From: Patescibacteria group bacterium
GTDB taxonomy: Bacteria > Patescibacteriota > Gracilibacteria > Peribacterales > Peribacteraceae
DNA length: 64,000 nt
Direction: 5' to 3'
NCBI GenBank assembly: GCA_023263945.1
Contig: JALQTW010000003.1
Coordinates: 1 to 64,000, forward strand
Of the stretch, positions 24,142-30,667 are shown one piece after another; position 1 is the first letter of the stretch; each line of letters opens with the position of its first letter. Below the pieces are notes generated by a model that ran no database searches, had not been told where the DNA came from, and was given only the letters and a program-made list of their open reading frames with translations. The position numbers and the translations under genes were made by a program.

Positions 24142-25068
24142 ATGAATTCTTCATCGTTCAATGAAATGAAGGGCCGGGCACTACAGGAAGTTTTTGGCGA
24201 TCTCGAAATATCAACAAATGAAGAGGATTCTGTTCGATATGGCAGCATTCCCGCTTGGGCAAAAGAATTTGGGGTTGATAAAGGAAGTATTGAGCGGCGC
24301 CTAAAGGATGCTGAAGGAATACAGGCAAAAGATGTTTTAGGGAGAACACAGGATTGTCTTTACTATTCCGAAGAAGTTGTCCGTCGTGCATGTTTAGATT
24401 TATTTTTAGAAACACCAATCGCTGATGAACGTGGATTCTTTATCCAAAATGGAATGCGCTATGGCACAACTCTGGCTTGGGCACGAGACTTAGGAGTAGG
24501 CATTGATGCGATTCAGAAAAGGACTGAACATGCCCCTCTTACAATGGCAAGAATCCCTGAGGGAAATTTATTAGAATTCTTCGGAGAAGATATTATCCTG
24601 GAAGTTTGTGCTGACCTCCTTCAATCAATAGACATACAAGGAGAGTTCTTGCTACAAAGAGAAGGTGATGAAGAGGTGCGATATGGCAGTATCAATCGAT
24701 TGGCCAAACTTATAGGAATTCCTGAACCAACTCTTAATAAACGCATCCGTGGCAAAAGCCATATCTTAGTGCGGGACCCAAAAGGAAGAGTCTATAAATA
24801 TTTTTCAGAGAAACTTGCCCGGGAAGTAAGTGGCGAATTTCTGACTGTTACTCTGCGTGCAGATGCTTCAGGGTATGTAATGTATAACGGAGAACGTTAT
24901 ACGACGATTTTTCGCTTTTGTAAGGATAATAAAAGTATTAGCGAGCAGACACTTAAAAAAAGAGTAAATCAATCGGACAGTATTCGCGCAAAAGATCATA
25001 CTCCTGGAAATATACGGGATTTTTATCCGGAGAAGTTATTAATAGAAACAAGCAACAAGTCCTCTTAA
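24142..25068 (+). CDS. Protein with four winged-helix-like repeats, divergent from the helicase (308 aa)
   Basis: Repeats start at residues 33, 107, 181 and 253 (RYGSIPAWAKEFGVD, RYGTTLAWARDLGVG, RYGSINRLAKLIGIP, RYTTIFRFCKDNKS), a period of 72-74 residues. Each has the YYSE..VR..CLDL-type closing helix. Lead-in TNEEDSVRYG matches the operon paralogues. Start ATG 24142 is used because the longer frame begins inside the shared promoter. As the divergently transcribed member it could regulate the operon or be one more specificity protein; neither is shown. Followed by a terminator. Confidence 0.76.
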   Translation: MNSSSFNEMKGRALQEVFGDLEISTNEEDSVRYGSIPAWAKEFGVDKGSIERRLKDAEGIQAKDVLGRTQDCLYYSEEVVRRACLDLFLETPIADERGFFIQNGMRYGTTLAWARDLGVGIDAIQKRTEHAPLTMARIPEGNLLEFFGEDIILEVCADLLQSIDIQGEFLLQREGDEEVRYGSINRLAKLIGIPEPTLNKRIRGKSHILVRDPKGRVYKYFSEKLAREVSGEFLTVTLRADASGYVMYNGERYTTIFRFCKDNKSISEQTLKKRVNQSDSIRAKDHTPGNIRDFYPEKLLIETSNKSS

Positions 25069-25081
25069 GATAAAAAAATCG

Positions 25082-25104
25082 GGATAGAGATATCCTCTTT
25101 TTTT
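25082..25104 (+). terminator. Intrinsic terminator after the 24142 gene
   Basis: GGATA/TATCC stem with GAGA loop (25082-25095) followed by a T-rich run to 25104. Confidence 0.65.
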
Positions 25105-25987
25105 ACGCCCCCTCCAGCGCCTTCATATCAATCTTCTTCATCTGGAGCATCGCCTTCATGGCACGCTTCGCTTTCTCGGGATCCTTCGGGTCACTCATCA
25201 GCTCACCCATGTTCGCCGGAATCACTTGCCAGGCAATACCAAACTTATCGATCAGCCAACCACAGGGTTGATGTTCACCGCCCTCTCCAAGTTTTTCCCA
25301 ATAGTGATCAATTTCCTTTTGATCCTCACATGGAACAAGGAACGATGTTGCTTGGGAAAACGTGAAGTGATGAGGACCACTGCTTTCCATCATAATGAAA
25401 TCTGTACCGTTGAATTGAGACATGGAGTATTTGATCTTCCCGACCTCATCGCCTTCGCCTTCTTCATAGCGAGAAATCGCTTCAATCTTCGAATGCGGGA
25501 AGAGCGTTGTGTAGAACTCCATTGCTTTTTCGACGTTTCCAAATTTCTCCTGCGTGAACATGAATGATGGCGTGATTGCTTGATTGCGATCATCACAGTT
25601 GAGCTGCCATGAGACACCGAATTTGTCGTTGAGCCATCCGTATTGTTTGCTGAAGGGATATTCCTGGCAGGGCATGAGTGCTTTGCCTCCTTCGACCAAC
25701 TTCGCCCACAGTTCTTGCACCCCTGCGACGGTTCCGCAATGAACAGAGAAAGAAATGGCGGGAGTGAACTGGAAGATGGGGCCTCCATTGAGCGCGGTAA
25801 AACGCTGTCCTTCGATCTCAAAATCCACCGTCATCACGCTGCCTTCCGCTCGACCAGAAACCTTCGCGCCTTCCGCATCATACGTTGCTTTCGCGCCGAT
25901 TGTTCCGTTCTTGAAAACGGAAACATAGAACTGTGCTGCTTCTTGGGCCTCTGAATCGAACCATAAGAAAGGAGAGATTGTTTTCAT
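25103..25987 (-). CDS. Tandem VOC/PhnB-like protein
   Basis: 294 residues made of two VOC (vicinal oxygen chelate) domains of the PhnB/3-demethylubiquinone-methyltransferase-like type: KTISPFLWFDSEAQEAAQFY (residues 2-21) and ITPSFMFTQEKFGNVEKAMEFY (near 138). Each ends in a GWLxDKFGxxWQ motif. Single-domain members are common; the tandem form is less so. The superfamily binds metals and includes glyoxalases and resistance proteins; no substrate can be read. TATCAT (26001-25996) lies 8 nt before ATG 25987. The longer frame from 26059 is rejected. Confidence 0.85.
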   Translation of the reverse strand: MKTISPFLWFDSEAQEAAQFYVSVFKNGTIGAKATYDAEGAKVSGRAEGSVMTVDFEIEGQRFTALNGGPIFQFTPAISFSVHCGTVAGVQELWAKLVEGGKALMPCQEYPFSKQYGWLNDKFGVSWQLNCDDRNQAITPSFMFTQEKFGNVEKAMEFYTTLFPHSKIEAISRYEEGEGDEVGKIKYSMSQFNGTDFIMMESSGPHHFTFSQATSFLVPCEDQKEIDHYWEKLGEGGEHQPCGWLIDKFGIAWQVIPANMGELMSDPKDPEKAKRAMKAMLQMKKIDMKALEGA

Positions 25988-26161
25988 AGAAAAGTATGAT
26001 ACTGCGAAGGGGGTTTTTGGGCCAGCATGTGGGCTCGACTGACCTTTTAATCGTTTCAAAGATTAAGAACGTGTAGAAGGCTTTCATCCTCCATTAATTT
26101 GCCTCTCTTAGAGTGGTGCATGTCGCGACTGACATTTCTACTCTTTACTCATTTCTGTTCT

Positions 26162-26698
26162 ATGAACAAATTTACTCTTGGTGCTATGACCGGCATGGCA
26201 AGCCTTGCGCTTGCTGTTCCTATTCTGGCACAGGTCTCCGCCGCACAGACCACTGATTCTGGTGTCTCTGCAGCATGGACAAAACCTCCGCACGAACTAT
26301 CCGCAACGGTGGAGAACGTGCAGGAGATGATCACGCGAGACAATGCGTTCCTGTCTCACATCAATGAGATTGTGAGTATTCAGAAGAGTGCCAAGGAGGC
26401 ACACCTTGCAGCGCTCACGGCAGCGGCTTCTATGACCGATGACACACAACGTGCCGATGCGGTCCGTGCCGCTCATGAAGCAGAGCGCACGGCCATGAAG
26501 AACGCCATGGAGACGAATCCAGACCTGAAGGATGCCATGATGCCCATGATATTCGGCGGACACGGAAGACACGGACGCGGTCCCGATTCTGCAAAGCTCG
26601 CAGAGAAAAAAGGCATCACGCTTCCTGCTCCACCGCAGGGTCCGTGGGGGCGCCACATGATGGATGACGATGCAGCATCGTCTCCCTTTGCGCAATAA
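26162..26698 (+). CDS. Exported helical protein, 178 aa
   Basis: Signal peptide (FTLGAMTGMASLALAVPILA, cleavage near VSA-AQ, about residue 26), then a soluble mostly helical domain with many Ala, Met and charged residues (NAFLSHINEIVSIQKSAKEA). It ends in a Gly/His/Pro-rich tail (GGHGRHGRGP, then GPWGRHMMDDD). The composition resembles small periplasmic CpxP/Spy-like or metal-binding proteins, but no LTxxQ motif is seen, so no family is assigned. Monocistronic; terminator directly after. Confidence 0.7.
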   Translation: MNKFTLGAMTGMASLALAVPILAQVSAAQTTDSGVSAAWTKPPHELSATVENVQEMITRDNAFLSHINEIVSIQKSAKEAHLAALTAAASMTDDTQRADAVRAAHEAERTAMKNAMETNPDLKDAMMPMIFGGHGRHGRGPDSAKLAEKKGITLPAPPQGPWGRHMMDDDAASSPFAQ

Positions 26699-26716
26699 AC
26701 ACGATCAATCATCGGC

Positions 26717-26746
26717 AAAAAGGAGCTGCCGGGGCGGCTCCTTTTG
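26717..26746. terminator. Bidirectional intrinsic terminator
   Basis: Stem AGGAGC/GCTCCT (26721-26726 with 26737-26742), flanked by A5 on the left and T4 on the right. Confidence 0.75.
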
Positions 26747-26782
26747 AAATAAACACTTCATTTGATAAAAACATATCATAGT

Positions 26783-26812
26783 AAAAATCCGCCACCCCGA
26801 GGGGCAGCGGAT
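26783..26812 (-). terminator. Terminator of the 27451 gene (minus strand)
   Basis: On the minus strand ATCCGC.GCCCC pairs with GGGG.GGCGGAT (26812-26787), followed by a run of T at 26786-26782. Confidence 0.75.
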
Positions 26813-26869
26813 TCTCCTGCGTCTCTTCTCCAAGGAGACTGTGCAATGCAATGTCACGACAGGGACGAG

Positions 26870-27451
26870 TTAGTTCGAGGACCCCGCGGGCGTGCGCTGA
26901 CGCCGTCGCCTACCCAAACCGGTGAGGATGGCGCCGAGGCCGACGCCTATTCCATTGCGGTCTCTTGACCGCTCGCGCGGCTGGCCAGAGACATCGTTGA
27001 GTACGACGACTTCACCTTCTTCGTAGGGAATGACGAAAGTGGGCTGCGCGATGCCCATCAGCGTCGCAAGTCCCTGCATACCGTCCTCGATATTCGCCTC
27101 GCACTCGATGACTTTGAGCGTCTTGTCGTCGCGCTCGCGAATCCGAGTGAGCAGGTCCATCGCCGTCGCTGGATCAGCTTCGGAAATGTTGTCGAGGCCG
27201 ATGATACGCCCTTGACGGATGTAGAGCGGCGACTCTTCGATCGGCTCTTCCGACCGCAGCACGACCGGCTTACCGTCAATTTCGATGTCCAGGACGGCGT
27301 ACGTGAGGTAGTGGCAGAGGTTCACTCCGTCGGGGAACTCGACTTCCTCCCGCGTAGGCATTTTCTGCCGGTTCTCCAGTTCGACACCTTTGCCGTGCCC
27401 GGACAAAGAGCAATAGCATGCGAACACTTTTCGTCGGGGACTTAGCTGCAT
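26870..27451 (-). CDS. Hypothetical cytosolic protein, GC-rich gene, 193 aa
   Basis: Not recognised. The N-terminus has two Cys (CYCSLSGHGKG). The middle is a mixed alpha/beta region with DIEIDGKPVVLRSEEPIEES (near 56) and a VIPYEEGEVVVLNDV strand (near 140), and the tail is Gly/Arg-rich (GLGRRRRQRTPAG). No membrane segment. GC-richer than its surroundings. The start is fixed by GGAGGTG (27463-27457) 5 nt before ATG 27451. It has its own promoter, a structured leader of about 95 nt and its own terminator, so it is an isolated, individually controlled unit, unlike the leaderless genes around it. Confidence 0.65.
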   Translation of the reverse strand: MQLSPRRKVFACYCSLSGHGKGVELENRQKMPTREEVEFPDGVNLCHYLTYAVLDIEIDGKPVVLRSEEPIEESPLYIRQGRIIGLDNISEADPATAMDLLTRIRERDDKTLKVIECEANIEDGMQGLATLMGIAQPTFVIPYEEGEVVVLNDVSGQPRERSRDRNGIGVGLGAILTGLGRRRRQRTPAGSSN

Positions 27452-27466
27452 GGCAGCACCTCCATG

Positions 27467-27551
27467 AAAAAAAGAAAAGAGCAGGACCCAACCACCGTGG
27501 TAGGGGCCTGCAACAAAGCGTTACAGCCCGTTCCAACATAGAAAATGGGCT
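27467..27551 (-). promoter_or_regulatory. Structured leader with attenuator-like hairpin before the 27451 gene
   Basis: On the transcript, a first hairpin (GGGCT complement pair 27551-27547 with 27528-27524) is followed by a second, long GC-rich stem (27511-27481, GCAGG...CCTGC around ACCAC/GTGGT). The second is followed directly by a U-rich tract (27480-27467), then the ribosome site. A terminator-like fold placed before the start codon suggests attenuation; the signal is unknown. Confidence 0.5.
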
Positions 27552-27556
27552 GAAAT

Positions 27557-27585
27557 AATTTAGACAATTTTTTTTATTATGTCAA
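27557..27585 (-). promoter_or_regulatory. Promoter of the 27451 gene
   Basis: Minus strand TTGACA (27585-27580), 17-nt spacer, TAAATT (27562-27557). Confidence 0.65.
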
Positions 27586-27662
27586 TAGTCTCTTTTTATC
27601 AAGCTAATACAGGGAATCCATGGTTGAAAAACACAAAAAAAGAAACACGATACAATAGTCCT

Positions 27663-27920
27663 ATGACCTTCCGCACGCTCTGGAAACGGGAATTCTTTGT
27701 CATTGCACACGGGCAATCCCCGCGGTTTCGCATCGTGAAATACATCGTTCTTCTTGCGATTGGCATTGTGATGTACACATGGCAAGGATGGAACGGCGTT
27801 CTCACACTGTTTCTGTCTCTCTTTCTTCTTGGAATTATCGTGCATTTTCTCTTTCGCTGGAAAACAAAGGGGTGGACTCAGTCGTGGGATCCTTATAAGA
27901 AGATGGATCGTCTACCATAA
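27663..27920 (+). CDS. Small membrane protein, 85 aa
   Basis: Two membrane helices (IVKYIVLLAIGIVMYTW near 25-41 and VLTLFLSLFLLGIIVHFLF near 46-64) between a basic N-terminus and a Trp/Lys-rich tail. No named family recognised. TACAAT (27651-27656) ends 6 nt before ATG 27663, the commonest leaderless spacing here; the longer frame from 27579 starts upstream of the promoter. Confidence 0.65.
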   Translation: MTFRTLWKREFFVIAHGQSPRFRIVKYIVLLAIGIVMYTWQGWNGVLTLFLSLFLLGIIVHFLFRWKTKGWTQSWDPYKKMDRLP

Positions 27921-27946
27921 GAAAAAGTGGTATACTGATCGCTCTT

Positions 27947-28381
27947 ATGAACATGTTCAAAAAAACAAAGGCAAAGACCGTGAAAGAATATTTGGAAGCA
28001 GTTCCACCAGAGAGAAAAGAAGCCATAGAATTTCTTCATACGTTCATCCAAAAGACCGCTCCCACACTCAAAGCACACTTCTCCTACAACATGCTCGGCT
28101 ACGGTTCTTTTCCCTACAAGAACAACAAGAACCAGATCTTGCAATGGCACACTATCGGGCTTGCGAATCAAAAAAACTACATCAGCTTGTATGTGTGTGC
28201 GGTTGAGAACGGCAAGTACATTGCTGAGACATATAAGAAAGAACTAGGGAACGTGAAAGTGGGCAAGAGCTGCATCAGCTTTAAAAAACTCAGTGATCTG
28301 AACCTAGACACGCTGAAGAACGTGCTCAAGGCTGCAGGAAAAAATCCAGGATTTGTAGGGCTGGAAAAGGATAGGAAATAA
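27947..28381 (+). CDS. DUF1801 / YdhG-like protein
   Basis: 144 residues matching the DUF1801 fold: an N-terminal helix with TVKEYLEAVPPERKEA, a central strand region (HFSYNMLGYGSFPYK, then HTIGLANQKNYISLYV) and a C-terminal KVGKSCISFKKLSDLNLDTL helix-strand block. The family is small, soluble and of unknown function, sometimes linked to iron-chaperone-like annotations. TATACT (27931-27936) lies 10 nt before ATG 27947; a second ATG at 27953 is possible. It converges with the 28385 gene with a 3-nt gap. Confidence 0.85.
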   Translation: MNMFKKTKAKTVKEYLEAVPPERKEAIEFLHTFIQKTAPTLKAHFSYNMLGYGSFPYKNNKNQILQWHTIGLANQKNYISLYVCAVENGKYIAETYKKELGNVKVGKSCISFKKLSDLNLDTLKNVLKAAGKNPGFVGLEKDRK

Positions 28382-28384
28382 GCG

Positions 28385-29035
28385 TCACTTTTGATCTTCC
28401 TTTGACTGCATTGCACCACACAGTGCAGATGCTTTCTTCAGGAGATCAACCGTAGCATCAAACCTTGTTTCATTCTCCGCACTTGGCACGACCGACTCAC
28501 TTGCTTTCAGCGCGAAGTCGATAATGAGGCAATATCCAACAAGTCCTTTTTGAGGAGGTTCCGTTGGTGCGAGCATGGCATCGCAGAGTGCATTGGCCTT
28601 CGTGAGCATGTCGATACTCAAAGCGAACTTACTCTGATTTTGTTCACTCGGAACGACGGAACCGCCTTTCTTCAAAGCTGTCTCAATAAGGAAACAGTAT
28701 CCAAGGAGTCCTTGTTGCCTTTGCGGTTGATCGACAGATGTCGTTGCTACTGATTGCGTTCCAAGCATGGCATCGCAGAGTGCATTGGCCTTCGTGAGCA
28801 TGTCGATACTCAAAGCGAACTTACTCTGATTCTCCGCACTGGGTTTCACCGTTTCTGCTTTCTTGAGAGCAAGCTTGATGAGCAAGCAGTACTCCACCAT
28901 GCCCTTTTGAGTTGGCACACGCGTTGGTGCTGCCTCTGCAAAGGGTGCCGCAACAGTAAGAAGGAGAGAAACAAGAAGAATGGATGAGGTGGCTTGCCAT
29001 ATATCTGAGCGAAGCGAGTGGTATGTGGTTCGCAT
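28385..29035 (-). CDS. Exported protein with three ~53-residue repeats, 216 aa
   Basis: Signal peptide (SILLVSLLLTVAAPFAEAAP, cleavage near residue 36), then three copies of a helical repeat. Each has a YC.LI..ALKK opening and a P.(A/Q)EN(Q)SKFALSIDMLTKANALCDAM body, two Cys per copy. The first two copies are almost identical and share a 68-bp identical DNA stretch; the third is divergent (ETRFDATVDLLKKASALCGAM). Cys pairing outside the cell is plausible. No known family. TACCAT lies 8 nt before ATG 29035. Confidence 0.75.
   Translation of the reverse strand: MRTTYHSLRSDIWQATSSILLVSLLLTVAAPFAEAAPTRVPTQKGMVEYCLLIKLALKKAETVKPSAENQSKFALSIDMLTKANALCDAMLGTQSVATTSVDQPQRQQGLLGYCFLIETALKKGGSVVPSEQNQSKFALSIDMLTKANALCDAMLAPTEPPQKGLVGYCLIIDFALKASESVVPSAENETRFDATVDLLKKASALCGAMQSKEDQK
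28572..28831. repeat. 68-bp perfect direct repeat inside the 28385-29035 gene
   Basis: Bases 28572-28639 and 28764-28831 are identical over 68 bp and encode the same part of two protein repeats, indicating recent duplication or gene conversion. Confidence 0.85.
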
Positions 29036-29115
29036 ATGCGCGCATGGTAAAGGCTTCTTTGCATGGAAGCAAGAAGGAGGTTGTCATGGTTCCTTACCAG
29101 GAATGTACGATTTTT

Positions 29116-29559
29116 TTATTGCATCTCTTCCGCCAACTCCACAATCATTCCCTCCGGTCCCCGCAGATAACATAATTTATAGATGTTTTCGTAATATTGG
29201 ATCTCACTGAAAAACTCCACCCCTTTCTTTTTTAGTTTGGTGACAATGGCCTCAATGTCTTCCACGGCAAAGCAGATGTGTCGCATGCCCAGCGCATTCG
29301 CCAAAGGATACGGATGCTGAATGCCTGTTTCATCCACTGGTCGAATGAATGTGACCAGTTCCAGAGTTGCCCCTCCATCCGGCGCCCGCATCATGACCAT
29401 TTCCGTCTTCGCATTCTTCAGTCTCGTCACGACATCCAGCAACTCACTTTCTAGTCTCATTTCGCCCTGCATTTCAAGGCCAAGATCCAGAAAAAATTCT
29501 TTCGCCGCAGCCAAGTCCTCTACGTTGATGCCGACGTGATCTAAGCGATGGATTTTCAT
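29116..29559 (-). CDS. VOC-family glyoxalase/lyase-like protein
   Basis: 147 residues with the VOC beta-alpha-beta-beta-beta pattern twice: HRLDHVGINVEDLAAAKEFF (residues 4-23) and MRHICFAVEDIEAIVTKLK (near 90-108). Metal-ligand positions of the family are present: His near residue 8, Glu in GATLELVTF (near 70), His near 92, and Glu in GMIVELAEE at the end. Likely a small metal-dependent glyoxalase/dioxygenase-type enzyme; substrate unknown. TATACT (29571-29566) lies 6 nt before ATG 29559, so the frame from 29595 is trimmed. Confidence 0.85.
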   Translation of the reverse strand: MKIHRLDHVGINVEDLAAAKEFFLDLGLEMQGEMRLESELLDVVTRLKNAKTEMVMMRAPDGGATLELVTFIRPVDETGIQHPYPLANALGMRHICFAVEDIEAIVTKLKKKGVEFFSEIQYYENIYKLCYLRGPEGMIVELAEEMQ

Positions 29560-29611
29560 TTCCAAAGTATAGCATGAAATGGCTTCTGGCTGCACCGTTC
29601 GTAAAACGATT

Positions 29612-30457
29612 TTAGGGTATTCGTTTGGAAGAATAGAGACCCAGTTTCATAGGTAATACATCATCCAAATGTGTTAGATCTGTATGCTCAAGCTGTACAA
29701 GAGGAAAATGACATTCTTCATAGATCTTGATCTTCTCCTCTCGTCGACGTTCATAATCTGCATCAATATTTCCCCAATACTCAATATAAATTCCCTGATC
29801 TCCCAGAAAACCTGGCGGGATGAAGAAGTCGCAACAAGCAAATGATTTCGTTGGTAATTTTCTTTCATATGCATGAGGAATGTGATGATGAAAAAACCAA
29901 TTATCGATCAAAAGCTCCGCATAACTACGCACCCAGTGCCCGTCTTCTGCAAGAAATCTGGCAGGGTACCTTTTCCTAAAATTGTCTTCATAGACAGGAA
30001 GTTTTTCGTGAGATTCAAAAAGAGTAAGAAGCGCTTGAATCTGATTGTTCGTGAGATATTCCTGAGGATGTCTTTTCGTTTTGCCCCAAAAATGCATCAC
30101 GCTCTGAGAGATTTCTCTAGGAAGAGAATGGACAAATTTCTTTTTCCACTGAACATGTACTTGCCACGGAAATTTTCCTTTCCAAGCCTCTTGAAGAATA
30201 TTTTTTTGTCCATGGGACACGGCTTCAAAAACTCCATGTAATTCCTGCGTTGTATTGTTATACAGGAAAAGAATATCGCCAGGAACAATTTTTTCGACCA
30301 TCGACTGGTAGTGAGATGTTTCCCCAAAAAGCATTCGCTCAAAACATTCTTTTTCGGTGCTTGGCGTACAGCGAAAGATATATCCGGCCGATTGGGCGGT
30401 CTTCTTGGTAAGCGAAGTAATGATATCAATTCCAGTCGTAATTACATGTAAGACCAA
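29612..30457 (-). CDS. DCD-domain protein fused to a PD-(D/E)XK nuclease-like domain
   Basis: 281 residues. Residues 24-125 match the DCD (development and cell death) domain: GYIFRCTPSTEKECFERMLFG, then VEKIVPGDILFLYNN and LHGVFEA. The C-terminal ~120 residues follow the pattern of small PD-(D/E)XK nucleases: a helix with Glu (SYAELLIDNWF), a core Asp (CCDFFIPP), a strand ending YIEYWG and a Lys-containing helix (RREEKIKIYEE). Reader-plus-nuclease fusions of this shape occur in restriction-like enzymes; here that role is inference. Only a TTG (30457) is available as start after the upstream in-frame stop. Divergent from tRNA-Asn. Confidence 0.7.
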   Translation of the reverse strand: MVLHVITTGIDIITSLTKKTAQSAGYIFRCTPSTEKECFERMLFGETSHYQSMVEKIVPGDILFLYNNTTQELHGVFEAVSHGQKNILQEAWKGKFPWQVHVQWKKKFVHSLPREISQSVMHFWGKTKRHPQEYLTNNQIQALLTLFESHEKLPVYEDNFRKRYPARFLAEDGHWVRSYAELLIDNWFFHHHIPHAYERKLPTKSFACCDFFIPPGFLGDQGIYIEYWGNIDADYERRREEKIKIYEECHFPLVQLEHTDLTHLDDVLPMKLGLYSSKRIP

Positions 30458-30551
30458 AGGAACAGAGTTTTCAAGCTCTTTCTTTCATGTTCATTCAACA
30501 TTACAATCTGCTGGCTTTGGTTAAATGGAAAATCCATGTTCCAAGCCACGT

Positions 30552-30626
30552 TCCCCGATAGCTCAATGGCAGAGCACCTCGCTGTTAACGAGGGGGTTGC
30601 TGGTTCGAGTCCAGCTCGGGGAGCCA
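30552..30626 (+). tRNA. tRNA-Asn (anticodon GTT)
   Basis: 75 bases including an encoded CCA. Acceptor stem TCCCCGA/TCGGGGA, anticodon stem CCTCG/CGAGG around loop CTGTTAA (anticodon GTT), T loop TTCGAGT. All stems pair. It lies 41 nt before proS. Confidence 0.96.
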
Positions 30627-30667
30627 TTTCTCTGTAGAATTCCTGACATCGCTGCTATCCTCTCCTC

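Noticed and set aside
17950..25068. Repeats of the helicase island as a CRISPR array or a homing-endonuclease (NUMOD/IENR) cluster
   Set aside because: The repeats are at protein level and vary at DNA level, with no constant DNA repeat plus spacer. No GIY-YIG, HNH or LAGLIDADG motif was found.
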